Shown here: one piece after another, positions 1 to 10,960 of the stretch
Position numbering within the stretch: the stretch's first letter is position 1
How the letters are laid out: each line of letters opens with the position of its first letter
Origin: Juglans regia
Lineage: Eukaryota; Streptophyta; Magnoliopsida; Fagales; Juglandaceae
DNA length: 64,000 nt
NCBI RefSeq assembly: GCF_001411555.2
Contig: NC_049906.1
Coordinates: 376,781-440,780 of the forward strand
Reading direction: 5' to 3'
Translations under genes and position numbers: made by a program
Notes under the pieces: model-generated
The model's database searches: none
The model's input: only the letters and a program-made list of their open reading frames with translations
Told to the model about the DNA's origin: nothing

Positions 1-2
1 CT

Positions 3-161
3 GTTGTGAAAGAAAATGACTCAAAAATAGTTCGTCATCCTCAAGAAAAGATGCCGACAGGTGTGTATAAGACGAGGGATGCTCTTCCTCATGTCCCGAG
101 CTTGTCTTTTCATCATTTGCAAAGGGCTTCTCCAGGATGGATTGGCAGGTACTGTATGTAA
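3..161 (+). CDS. Possible C-terminal exon of an unidentified gene (partial)
   Basis: From the first complete codon at base 3 the third frame stays open for 52 codons and ends in TAA at 159-161. The peptide is non-repetitive and ends in ...RASPGWIGRYCM. Its base composition is more balanced than the DNA that follows, and the sequence becomes AT-rich and UTR-like after the stop. I do not recognise a domain. A GT at 149-150 could instead be a splice donor, which would make the apparent stop intronic. The start of the gene lies outside the window. This is a weak call based only on the open frame and composition. Confidence 0.3.
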   Translation, partial: VVKENDSKIVRHPQEKMPTGVYKTRDALPHVPSLSFHHLQRASPGWIGRYCM

Positions 162-1812
162 AAGGGTTGTGATCGCTGCTACAAGGAAACATGGCCTCTA
201 GCACAGTCCAAGCTTTTGGAAATTGATTTGTAATTGAGAACTAGTTCTTGAAAAAATGAAAAATAAAAAAGTTATGGGGAGGAACAAGGAGAGACGAAAG
301 TGGTCAATTTGCCTGCCTAGCTATGTTCTGAGATCCTATGGTGGAGCTATAAATGGGGTTATGTATATATATTTAAGTAGCTGGTGAAAATTAAGAGTCC
401 TGGACTGGTTTCTTTATAACCTAGGGAGGTAGTGGGTAAGGATGTTGAAGATTGAAGATGACGGTTTTGGGACGATTAAGATGAAAGAAGGCCAAAAGAG
501 ATATTAAGTCGGAGACAGGAGTTTACTGTTGACAAAAGCTTTCCCTTCACTATGAGCTTTCATTGCAAAAAGTGAAGTGTGGTACTGAGGCATGGAGAGG
601 GAGAGAGAGAGTGGAACTGTGGTTGTAAACGCATACGAAAGATATATAGGTCATGGGGTACTACGCAATGGAGCAGTGAAAGTGCGGAGATAGTTACTGA
701 TTGAGCACGACTCAGTATAAAGACACTTCACGTGGGTGCAGGTGGGGAGCTTGATAGCAACCTTTCAGAGAGAAGAAGGTAGAGCTCAGGATCAGAGCTA
801 TATTATATGAAGCTTAATGGCCACCTCTAGGAACCCTAGAAAGAGAGTGAGAGTGAGAAAGAGAAAAGGACAATTATATGATGAATAGAACAGTCATCTG
901 TACATAATTTGAACTACTTTTCCGCCTCGATCGAAAGACTATACGCTTCTATGACTGGACGACCAAATTTTTTTTTTTTTATCTGACTGCATTTCTCTGA
1001 ACAACTGCATTGATAACTCTATTTTCTTCTTCTTTTTTCCTTCTTGTCCTTTTTATTATCCTCTAATCCCTGCCTAATCTCCTAAACATTTTTCCAAAAG
1101 AAGTTACTTTAAAGTTACAAACTAGTAGTGAGATATATTCTCTCTTTCCCATAACCTGCCACTGTGCAAACTCTTTCTCTCAGTACTACTACTCTCCGGT
1201 CACCATCTGTCTCACGTGTACACATAAAGAAAGAAAGAAAGCCAAGAAAAAACTTGCACACATGCATATATGAACCTTCTTTAAACCTTTACCTAGGAAT
1301 AAATTTCATAGCTCGAATCAAAGCCTTTCGTGGAAATGGTATTACATGTGGTGTTCTACTTATGCATACCGGCCGTATCCCTGAATCGTACTGGAAAAAG
1401 TCCCCTTTCTTTTACACCGATCGATCAATTACCATACGCAACGTACACATTCACGAGACCTATATACTACAAGCTGCCCTAACTGGTGTTCATGCCTTCC
1501 ACATATCAGTTCAAGGCCCGTGGCAAAAGACATATATAATGGCCCACACAAGTGATCTTTTGAAGCTGGTCACTTTACATTCACCTATTTTTTCTTCTTT
1601 CTTTTACAATCATGCATCCATGTATTGTTTAAAATCAATCGGACAAGATCAGTTATATAAGCTAGGGGTGGCGACTACAAGACAAAAATCCCATAACAAT
1701 CAATGCAGTGCTGCATCATGCATGCATTTATATAAGACAGTGAATTGATGTTTAGACTTTAGTCCCAAAGTTTCTTGGTTAAAAAGAACAGATTTTTTTG
1801 CTACAGTATACC
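162..1812. other. Non-coding spacer, no gene seen
   Basis: AT-rich sequence with short GA-rich stretches near 597-615 and 840-870 and a T run near 967-980. Its first few hundred bases are plausibly the 3' UTR and downstream flank of the partial gene at the window edge. One frame from 1164 stays open for 194 codons, but it starts at GTG, has no family resemblance and mixed composition, and is taken as chance. Confidence 0.5.
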
Positions 1813-2771
1813 AATTATGTAACGTCGCGATCCTGAAAGTCTAGAGAGTTAGTTCATATTACCTAAAATTATCTCCAATAACACAATTATATATACTCCA
1901 GAGACTTCATAAAAATGTTAACTTATTTGTTCAGCACAATTATCTATATTCCTCCACATGGACACCAAAGAAATACCTCAATAAAATAAATTAAACCCTC
2001 CACAAAAACTCGGGAATATTCATGACTCAAAATACCACAATAACATCAAATAATAAATCTATTTATAAATAGGACTTTCCAATAATTATTTGTACCCTTT
2101 AGCACTTATTCTTCTACTATCATCAAACTTTACTAACATTTTTTACTCTTGATCGACTTCCAGCTAAAACATCAAAATTATTTGAAAAATATTGTGGAGA
2201 TAAGGAGTGAGTTATCAAAACCTCAGTAAGCAGATAACAGATACTAGTGTGTAAACATGAGCATTTACATAACTCAGAATGCAGATCAAAATATAATTAT
2301 TTTCAGAATGCAGAATCAAAATATGATATCAAAAATAACAGAGTGAAATTCAAAAAAATTCTTATTTTAAACTCCTTTGGACAACAAAACTAAAACATCA
2401 CATCATAACAAAATTCCAAATTTAACCCCCATGGTAGGGTTGTGCAAACCTCGACAACCAACCGAGTAGAAACAAAATGTAAATCTCTCTTTATTATTCT
2501 TCGGAGTCCCGAGTGTGCACACAGGAAAGACTATGCAAAAAACTACAATTTGCTTCCAAAGTGGGTGTACTGGAAACATAAAATTTGGTACCAATTTAAA
2601 CATAAGCCATAGTTTTAAATCCGTGGTAAGGTCAGAAAGGAACAAAAACAGAATGTCATGCCAGAGATTTTAGAAATCACATCATATCAAATCAGAGTAC
2701 AAAATATTTTCAAAACATAACAGAATCAAATCACAAAAATATAATTTATTCACAAATTTTAATAGTCGCTC

Positions 2772-2886
2772 TTTTTTGCACAATTAAGAAACAAAATGCT
2801 AAAATAGCTCATGTCTACTCCAGTCATGATTTTAATAGAGTAGACATGAGCTATTTTAGCATTTTTTGCACAGTTAAGAAATAAAT
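2772..2886. repeat. Perfect 28-bp fold-back flanked by direct repeats
   Basis: Bases 2793-2820 and 2838-2865 are perfect reverse complements (28 bp each) around a 17-base loop. The hairpin is bordered by near-identical direct repeats of about 24 bp (2772-2795 and 2863-2886, starting TTTTTTGCACA). It lies inside the solo LTR. Perfect arms in otherwise decayed sequence suggest a recent inverted duplication or a small fold-back insertion. Confidence 0.8.
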
Positions 2887-3439
2887 TTTAATATTCTTAT
2901 ACAAAATTTCATAAGTAATGTCGAACAAATAACTGAAATTGTTTTAAATTTATTTTCGTAACAAAATATGTATATTTTTCAAAATTGACCTCAGTTCATT
3001 TCTTTGATACAAAGTCTAGCATAAGAATCCAGCTTACCTATACTTCTTAAATTTTTTGAATTTTTTCCAATAATGCCGAACGAATATCAATCGTCACCTA
3101 TAAAATAATTATGTAACTTAAGTAAATTTCCAATTGAACCTATACTTCATGATTGACCTTGAAATACTTAAATAACCTAATTTTAATTCCTCAAAACCTA
3201 AAATTCTCATAACCCTAAAATATCGTTATTTCACAAATTTCAATAATATCCATTTAATTCCTCTAACTAATTAATTCTAAAATATTTATGTCAAAAAAAA
3301 TTTTGTACTATAAAAAGTGAGACTAGGCCCACCTAAAAATATTATACTAATTTTCTGCAATCCAACTAAAGCCCATGGTAAATAACACGCCTAACGTAAA
3401 AGCATACAAATTCAAACTTTGGCTTGTAACTCAAAGGTC

Positions 3440-3570
3440 ATAAGTGTACTTTCATCATGAATTTTATGCTGAGCTTTACGGGGGCAAGATTTCATCAAAA
3501 TCTTTCATCAAAATTTGAATCTTTTATGTTGAGCTTTACGGGGTCATTAATGTACTTTCATCAAAACCTT
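3440..3570. repeat. Local imperfect direct duplications
   Basis: The motif TGAGCTTTACGGGG occurs twice (around 3470-3483 and 3530-3543), with repeated ACTTTCATCA and TTTCATCAAAA segments on either side. This is a short tandem rearrangement within the solo LTR. Confidence 0.6.
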
Positions 3571-4961
3571 TCTTATTTTGAAAACCAAAACAGAACTAGC
3601 AAAGGGTGGTATGACTGAGGCCTACTGAGAGGGAATGTGTGAGATACTCACCAAGAGATGAGGAGTCGTGACGGAGCTGGGTGTGGTGGACGACAGTGAT
3701 CTCGACGGTGGGGGAATGAGAGAGTGATGAGTGAGAGAACGGAGAGGGAGAGATAGAGAGAGAGAGTTGAGCAAGAGATAGAGAAAGAGGACAACCGTGA
3801 GGGAGAGAGGTCACTTATGTGGAGAGGGAGTGTTTTTTCACCGTGCTTTCTGGTGAGGTGTTGCCATGATTGGAGATGTTGACTGCTATGGTAGTGGATG
3901 GTGCTTCACGGCTGGGCAGCTTGCAAAGTGAAGAGTCGTGCTCTATTTTCGTGAGTGCAAAACAAGGTCTTTGCGTGATGAAGAGGAAGTGCATCTTCAA
4001 TGACAGCGACTTGTGGTGGTGTTGTCGTGCGTGTGGGTGGTTGTAGTTTATGGAAGGGGACCAAGGTGGTTGTCGATTTTCACGTGGGGCTGGGCAATGG
4101 GGAAGGGCTGACTAGTCTTTTCCATCGTGCAAGGGCTTACGCTGGCGTGGCCTGGGCAACTTCTATCCTACGAGGGAGGTCTTGACACGTTGTTCAGGGC
4201 TGTTGTGCCATGAGGTGGAGGTTGAGTATGGGCTGGTGGCTTGGTGGCTTGTGTTTGGGTGGCTCTCGATTTACAGACATGGAAGGCAGTACAAGTTTGT
4301 TGTCGTGACTATGAGAGAGAGCCACTGATATGTTATCATGCTTGTTTCTTGGACATGTGGGGACGTGCATGCTGAGTGTTGTGGTGGCGTGTCATGCTTG
4401 ATGAAAATTTATGTAGAAGGTGCAGCATGATTTGAGAAACTGACGGCCTCTCTAGGGCTTGAAAAAAAAATTTGTTATGCATGAAGGGTATAGACATATA
4501 GTTGGAAACCCTAGATTGGGGTGAGGAAGATCATCTTATGGGATATGGTCCATAATTTATAGAAATTGAGTGCTTTAGACGTAGAACGAGTTTAGGAATT
4601 TAAACGTGAATGGTACTCTAAAATTGTAATCCTATAATGCTTGAAATTCGACACGCTCATGGGCTTAGACTTAATAACTAAATTGGGCCATAATTCTCAT
4701 GTTCAAAACAAATTCATTGTCCAATAATATCTTCGGGCCATTATAAGGGCTAAAGTCTAATTATTTAGGCCCACTTGGTCCATAGTTTATTTTAACCAAA
4801 TTATCATATTTCAAAAAAATTCTTACTCTACCAACATAAAGTTTTAGGCCCATAGCTTGTTCTAAAATTACTCAAACACTCAATTAAGTTTTTCATACGC
4901 ATAAATCCAAAAATATATTTAAAAAAAGCAGACTCTGGCTGGGCATCGGTGTTACAAATTA

Positions 4962-5574
4962 AGTGGGTAGAAGAGTTGAATTTTAGATCAACAATCAATA
5001 AAGGCGAGACACTTTAATCAATGATTTTAAAATTTTCCACTAATTTCTATATATATGTATATACTAGGGAACGGCCTCGAGTGCGTTAGCCCCGAGGTGC
5101 ACTTGACTTAATAATTTAAATAAAAATAAAATAAAAAAGTCTTTAGCTTATTTATCTGGGAAAAGAAAATATAAGGTTAAAAAAAATAAAAAATCAAGAT
5201 ATATATTTAAAAAAAAAAATCTAAACTTTAGCAAAGTATAAGCATTGGTTTGCATCCATATTAGATTATCTATTTACTCTCTATATAATAATAAAATATT
5301 ATTATTATTTTTTTAAAAAAATTGAAACAAAAAGAAATGAAAATGAGTACACTGTCAGGACAAAAAGGACATGAAAAATAGACATCGATTCATGTGCACT
5401 GCGAGGCTATTAAGGGCCTTTTGGTAAAACATGATCCTTCATTAAATTCTACAAGGGAGCTACGCGTCAAATGGTTAAGGATTTTAATGACCTTTTGGTA
5501 AAACAAGATCCTTCATTAAATTCTACAAAGGAGCTACACGTCTGTTTCCATTAAAAATAAAAGCATCATACTTT

Positions 5575-5606
<32 letters not shown>
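4962..5606. repeat. AT-rich spacer with a 52-bp direct repeat and (AT)n
   Basis: No gene is seen. Two copies of a 52-bp unit, 5417-5468 and 5491-5542 (period 74), differ at only a few positions and both contain CTTCATTAAATTCTACAA. An (AT)n microsatellite follows at 5578-5606. Confidence 0.7.
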
Positions 5607-5610
<4 letters not shown>

Positions 5611-6400
5611 CGTTCTCCTCTCAACCCGCGTTTCTCTCCAGAGTGCGCATCGCCCATCCCAAAAAAAATTTTCTTTCACCAGGAGGAGGGGGGTTGATGT
5701 TTCGGCTCCACCCACCTCCCCCCCTCACCGGCCACTACCTTTATTTCCTTTTATCTATTTTTTTTAAAGTTTTCTAGTAGCACCATTTATTTTAGACGAT
5801 CTACTGCTTTCTGGCGACCTAGGGTGTACACGCGCCCCTTCCACAGCTTATCCAGGTTCTGATCGTCATGCTGGCAGAAGAAATCTGGCTATCTATGCAG
5901 CGCGTTCGCCTCACATGCGCCTTATGTTGCGTGTGATCCTCACGCGCCGCCGTGCCTTGGAAAGCACTCTACCACCACACGCGGCAACTTCCGCCAGTAA
6001 CGCCCCCTTATCGGCGATTCATCATTGTTTTCGATTGCTACACTATGTTCCCATTTTCCTTAATCAAAGTTCGAGTGAAAGTGGATGTGACAGTTCCTTC
6101 TAGTCAGTGCATACCAACACGTTGCAGCGCACTCCTTTGTGCTGCAGCTTCTATCTGCAGTTTTATAGTCTATTCATCAAATTATTTAAAAATCATCATC
6201 AAGCAGTCTCCCTTTGTGGGAATTGAGTGGGAGTAAATATTTTGACTCCGATCACCCCATTTGTTTTTTTTTTACTTTTATGTTGTAATGTGTGTTGGCT
6301 TTTGAAAAACTGTAGAGGACTTCCAATCCACCGAACTTGTATCTTGTATTTGTTAGTTTATCTATAAATGCTTTATTTGCTAAGAAAAAAAAGAAAAACA
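5607..6400 (+). mobile_element. Possible non-autonomous retroposed element with A-rich tail
   Basis: Composition changes abruptly after the (AT)n tract. A GC- and pyrimidine-rich leader (about 5607-6030) is followed by an AT-rich 3' part and an A-rich tail (about 6383-6400). This is the same layout as the better-bounded retroposon at 15928-16793 on the other strand. Open frames of 62 and 94 codons (5915-6103, 5952-6236) overlap in different frames and resemble nothing known. No target duplication could be confirmed, so the boundaries are approximate. Confidence 0.35.
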
Positions 6401-6711
6401 AATCATCAATATTTAATTACTATAAAACTCCTTAATTAATTTCCTAGCTAGACCAAATTAATTTATAATGCATGGTCCTCTTCGATCTCCCATTATCATG
6501 GCTAGCTACCTACCCACCTTTGATTTCGTAATAGAGAACAAAAATCAAATAATGGGGATTCGTATATTAATTATGGTCTTTTTAAGAGTACTATTCAAGC
6601 AGCGGATGATCATCAAGAAAATAAATTAAGAGACTAGGGGTTATAATTATTGGCATGCATGCATGGCCGACTTACTTACACTTGCACATGATGCACGTGC
6701 AGCAATTAATC

Positions 6712-6768
6712 GTCACATGGCACGACATGATACGTTATTAGTTTTCAGTCACATGGCACGACGTGATA
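6712..6768 (+). repeat. 36-bp-period duplication at the LINE 5' junction
   Basis: Bases 6712-6732 and 6748-6768 are identical except at one position (both start GTCACATGGCACGAC). The first copy is outside the LINE; most of the second copy lies inside it, just after the left target duplication. Confidence 0.8.
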
Positions 6769-8456
6769 TTAATTTGTTGCTTTCAAGATTCTGGTGGGGT
6801 AATCAGCAGGGAGAAAGTAGTATTTGTTGGAGGAAATGGGAAAAGATGGGGAAGCAGAAGAGTAAGGGAGGTTTAGGTTTCAGGGATGTGGAATCTTTTA
6901 ACATGGCTCTCTTAGCCAAGCAAGGTTAGAGATTGATAAGGAATCCTATGTCTTTAGCAGCAAGAGTTTTTAAAGAGAAATACTTTAGACAATCAAATTT
7001 TATGGATGCAAAGTTAAACTCTCAACCATCTTTGATCTGGCGAAGCATTTGGCAGGCAAGGGAGTTAGTGAAGGATGGTGTGAGATGGAGAGTGGGGGAT
7101 GGCAGCAAGATTAAAATATGGGGAGAGAAGTGGTTACCTTCTCCCTCATCTTTTTCTATACAATCACCTATTTCTGTTTTGCAGGCAGAGGCAAAAGTGG
7201 AAGAATTAATTGATAAACAAAAGGGAGAATGGAGAGAAGATTTGATTCGAACAATGTTTTCTTTCAATGAAACTGAGCAGATTTTAAGTATCCCTTTGAG
7301 TAGAGGATTGGTTCAAGACAAATTGTTTTGGGGTCCATCCAAAATAGGTGAGTTCTCTGTGGGAAGCGCTTATTTCCTGCAGTTAGATAGATTAAAAAGT
7401 CTACAAGGAGAAAGTTCAAGAGAAGGATCCAAGGATGAGAAATGGAGTATCATTTGGAACCTCACGGTGCCTAGTTCAGTAAAAAATTTTCTGTGGAAGG
7501 TGGGAAACAACTTATTGCTAACAAAGGAGAATTTGTTTAAAAGAAAGATAGTGACTGAAAAATCATGCCCAGTCTGTTTTGCAGAGTCTGAAACTATTAT
7601 GCATGCTATTTGGGAATGCCCAGCAACTAATGACATTTGGGCAGATGTAAGTTTTGGAGTTCAAAAATTGAATAGAGCAGAAACAGATTTTATGCTACTA
7701 TGGGTGAAGTTGATCAATAAGCTGAGCAAGGAGCAATTAGAATTGGTGGCAGTGATGTTCAGAAGATAATGGCTAAGAAGAAATATGTTTGTGTTTGAAA
7801 GAAAGATCGTTTGCCCCAAAACAGTACTGCAGAAGGCCAGTGAATCCTTAGTAGAATATAAGGCTGCCCAAGCTCTTCTACAACAGACAAAGCAAAGCCA
7901 AGTAAGAGGAAGGGGTGATCTGAAATGGGAAAAACCAGCTGCTGGTTTAGTGAAGATAAATTGGGATGCTTCCTTGGATGTGAAGGATAGAAGAATGGGA
8001 GTAGGAATTATTATTAGGGATGAGGAAGGGGAAGCTCTAGTGGCTGTTTGTGATAAAAAAGAACATGTTGACGATCCAATGGTGGTAGAGAGTTATGCGT
8101 TGAGAGTGGCTCTAGATGTGTGTGGTGAACTTAACATTCAAAGGGCAATATTTGAAAAGGATGCAAAATCAATCATTACGGCAGTTCATAGGGAAGCTGA
8201 GGATCTCTCTTTGGTGGAATCTATAGTGGAAGATATTAAATTTTCTTTTCATAGGAGGCCTGATTGGTAATTACTTTTTGTTTTTAGAGAGAAAAACATT
8301 ATAGCACACAGTTTGGCTAGGAAAGCTTTGAGTTTTAAAGAAAAAATAGTTTGGATGCCAGATTTTATTGTTGAAGATCTGGAAAGAGATAGAATTTGTA
8401 TTTCTTGACTTATTTTTAATGAAATGTTAAGGTTTTATTTTCAAAAAAAAAAAAAA
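6751..8456 (+). mobile_element. 5'-truncated L1-type LINE insertion
   Basis: The insert ends in an A tract (8443-8457) and is bracketed by the 11-bp duplication AGTTTTCAGTC at 6740-6750 and 8457-8467, as expected for target-primed reverse transcription. It contains only the 3' third of ORF2: the end of the reverse transcriptase, the zinc-binding region and RNase H. The first roughly 20 bases (6751-6768) do not look like LINE sequence; they repeat DNA lying 36 bp upstream. The insertion looks young because its duplication is perfect and its reading frame has only three stops and no frameshift. Confidence 0.85.
6775..8408 (+). pseudogene. LINE ORF2 C-terminal part: RT end, zf-RVT, RNase H
   Basis: One continuous frame covers the whole insert, interrupted by stops at 6927-6929 (TAG), 7767-7769 (TAA) and 8268-8270 (TAA); the natural stop is TGA at 8406-8408. 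Early motifs are RFWWG and GGLGFRDVESFNMALLAK, which mark the end of the plant LINE reverse transcriptase. The zinc-binding segment shows CPVCFAESETIMHAIWECP near 7567-7623. The RNase H domain begins at KINWDASLDVKDRRMG (about 7955) with E and D residues downstream, and ends in NIIAHSLARKAL. Two of the stops look like single-base changes of Trp codons. The fragment cannot be active because endonuclease and most of the RT are absent. Confidence 0.85.
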
Positions 8457-8467
8457 AGTTTTCAGTC

Positions 8468-8495
8468 TTCTTATCTCCAGCATGGTGTGTGTATA

Positions 8496-8539
<44 letters not shown>

Positions 8540-10510
8540 TTTATCGCTGCCAGAGACAGAATACTGTCTCTTTGCAGTTTGTGTGTGAAAGTGGAGCTGG
8601 AATAATCAGTTGGACCAGTCAAATATATGGTTGACTAGTATGGCATAGAAACACTATTAATTACTATGGATGCCATGACCAATTAGCTAGGCTCATGATC
8701 TCACTCTCTCCTACTAATTTCTAGCGGTAGGTATAATAAAATCAGTATTTATGACAAATTACTTACGTATCAATAAAAATAATTATTTATAATAAAAATA
8801 GACTTATGAGTCATTTCGATAAAAAATAATTATTATTATTTTATAAAAAATAATTGATAACAAATAAATTATTTTCTACACACTTTTTAAGAAATGCAAT
8901 ATTATATCGTATCTTTAATTATCATTCTTTTGACTAATTATTAGATAATCTTACAGAGCATTGCTATTCATAAATCCATACACCACACACCAAATTTTTT
9001 TTATTTTTTTAAAATTTTTTTTTAGTTTTATTATTCTTAAAATAATTGAATTATTCTATTCATAATTCATATACCACATATTTGATAAGAGAATAAAATT
9101 AAAGAAATCATAAAAAGGATGGTGTATAGTGTATGAGGCTTAAGAATATAATTTTTCAATCTTACAATACAGATACAATGCTCTCATGTTATCATTAGTT
9201 ACAATTTCATTTAAAATTAATATGTACATAAACAGTATTTTTAACAACATGCAAGATATTGTATGAGCCATGCTGCACCCACTCACAACGTTATTTAAAA
9301 AATATTTTTTTAATTATTAAATAAAAAAATATGCATTAAGACCCATTCTCGAGATAGATCCTCAATGAGTGTAGATTTATTCGTATTGAATATCAAAATA
9401 GAAGTATTATGTTATTCATTTGAATAATACAAATTTCAAATAGACAAATCATATACAAATTATTTATAAAAAAGTGAATTTCACTAATAAAAAATAATTT
9501 TTTATATATATTTTTTTAAGTAGAGTCTATTTTTTAATTACAAGGGTTTGTACGGAATACTTTGTCTATTTAAAATTTGTACAATTTATTTCACTATTTA
9601 TATTCCAATAGTAACAAGTAATTTCTAACGTTACCGTCATTTGAGATGGCATCAAATAATTAGAAAATTGTACGATAATGAATGTACAAGATGATGAATG
9701 TACGATAATAAAAAAGATATTATTTTCTAAACTTTTTTATACATAATTTACTTCCAACTCTTTTTTTTTTTTTTTCTTTTAATCTAAAATACTACATTTT
9801 CTTCTTCATTTTTTTTTTTTTTTTAATAATCGTTTTTCGGTCCTGGCCCCATTCACGCCTAAGGCCCCCCACTTACCTTGTGGACCTTCGCCATGTAACT
9901 TTACAGTTGGCCCAAATCAGCAAGAACCAGGTTGGAAAAGTACAAATCACTCACGCCCGCCTAGCCGGATCTCTTGGATTTTAACTGTTATACGAGAGTA
10001 ATCTTATATAAATATCACAATTATTTTTTTTTAAATAAAATTTATTATTAAAAAATTAATTTTTTTTTATATAAATCTTATATTCCTTCGCTTGTTTCAA
10101 AAAAATTGTATAGCGTTTATACTCTCTACGACTACAAATATTATTTCTTTTTATACAATATAAAATCTGACCACTAATGTAAGATCTATCATCTAATAAA
10201 TTTATTACCAGTATTAATTTTTAACACAAAATATATTATTTATGTGAGAATTATGCCATCGGCATAACTCCATCTACCTATAATGGATTAACATTCTCGT
10301 CTAAAGTACAAGAGAAATTGACACATTAAAGAACTTATAAAGTATATGAATTGAATTGAAAAAATTACATACATTATATCAATAAGCCTTAGATAGAAAG
10401 TAAATTTAAGAGATATCTACCAACAAGCCATAAATGGAGGCACTGTATGCATATAAACAATCATAAAAGTTGTAATGTCGATGCCATTGGCAGTTCGAAC
10501 AATTAATATC
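8468..10510. other. AT-rich spacer, no gene seen
   Basis: Contains an (AT)n tract at about 8500-8529, the MITE at 8960-9150, several poly-T runs (9760-9775, 9812-9825) and degenerate AT-rich elements. A less AT-rich patch at 9838-9985 has no open frame or RNA signature that I can recognise. Confidence 0.5.
8960..9150. repeat. MITE-like element with TIRs
   Basis: The left end (CATACACCACACACC near 8978-8992) is the imperfect reverse complement of the right end (GGTGTATAGTGTATGAGG near 9120-9138), with AT-rich sequence between. The layout resembles the elements at 13831 and 33774. No coding capacity. Confidence 0.5.
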
Positions 10511-10589
10511 TGTGACAGATCAGGAATCATTGGTTGAGAGAGGGCGTCCGAATCATTGGATTCTGAAATCTAATGGTAGCAATAGCATT

Positions 10590-10592
<3 letters not shown>

Positions 10593-10621
<29 letters not shown>
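10593..10621. repeat. (CT)n microsatellite upstream of the aspartic protease gene
   Basis: A pure CT tract about 340 bp upstream of the start codon, followed by a generally pyrimidine-rich leader (10740-10950). CT/GA tracts are common in plant promoters and 5' UTRs as Y-patches or GAGA-type sites, but a regulatory role here is inference. Confidence 0.8.
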
Positions 10622-10623
<2 letters not shown>

Positions 10624-10960
10624 AGCAAACACAGAGCACGCCAAACAATGCGATTATGCTCCACTTGAGTCTGGTCCTACTACGTACGTACAAGTGAACA
10701 AAAACATATTCGATGCACCCAAAAAAAGCAACTGAGTGACTCACTTCCCCTCTTCCACTGCACAATACGCTCACTCCATGGCAATATACTGATACGGCCA
10801 TACTTACACACAGACTGATCTCCTAGCATTCCATCTCTCCAGACTCAATACAAGTTACAACCACATCCGTCTTCTCTACTACGACCCCCATCTCTGCACC
10901 CTTATAGCCCTCTTTTCGGTCTCTCTCTTCCACACACGTACACGGGGGACGCACGCAACA

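Larger units (their letters stand above)
1818..4956. mobile_element. Large solo LTR (about 3.14 kb)
   Basis: The segment begins TGTAACG and ends GTGTTACA, giving the TG...CA termini and 6-bp inverted ends (TGTAAC/GTTACA) of a plant LTR. It is flanked on both sides by the same 5 bp, AATTA (1813-1817 and 4957-4961), the target duplication length made by LTR-retrotransposon integrase. No internal domain, primer-binding site or second LTR is visible, so it is best read as a solo LTR left by recombination between two LTRs. The middle (about 3590-4440) is GC-richer with GA-rich low complexity, while both ends are AT-rich. Its length is large for an LTR. A non-autonomous element with very short internal sequence is the alternative. 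Small open frames inside it (3596-4185) are not considered genes. Confidence 0.75.

Noticed and set aside
1164..1748. 194-codon open frame on the plus strand
   Set aside because: Starts at GTG, composition is mixed, no domain or codon-usage signal, and it ends just before the solo LTR. Best explained as chance openness.
3596..4185. Short open frames on both strands in a GC-richer stretch
   Set aside because: They lie within the solo LTR, are low-complexity (Ser/Leu/His from GA repeats) and overlap each other.
7022..7636. Minus-strand open frames opposite the LINE
   Set aside because: Antisense shadows of the zf-RVT coding region; no independent support.
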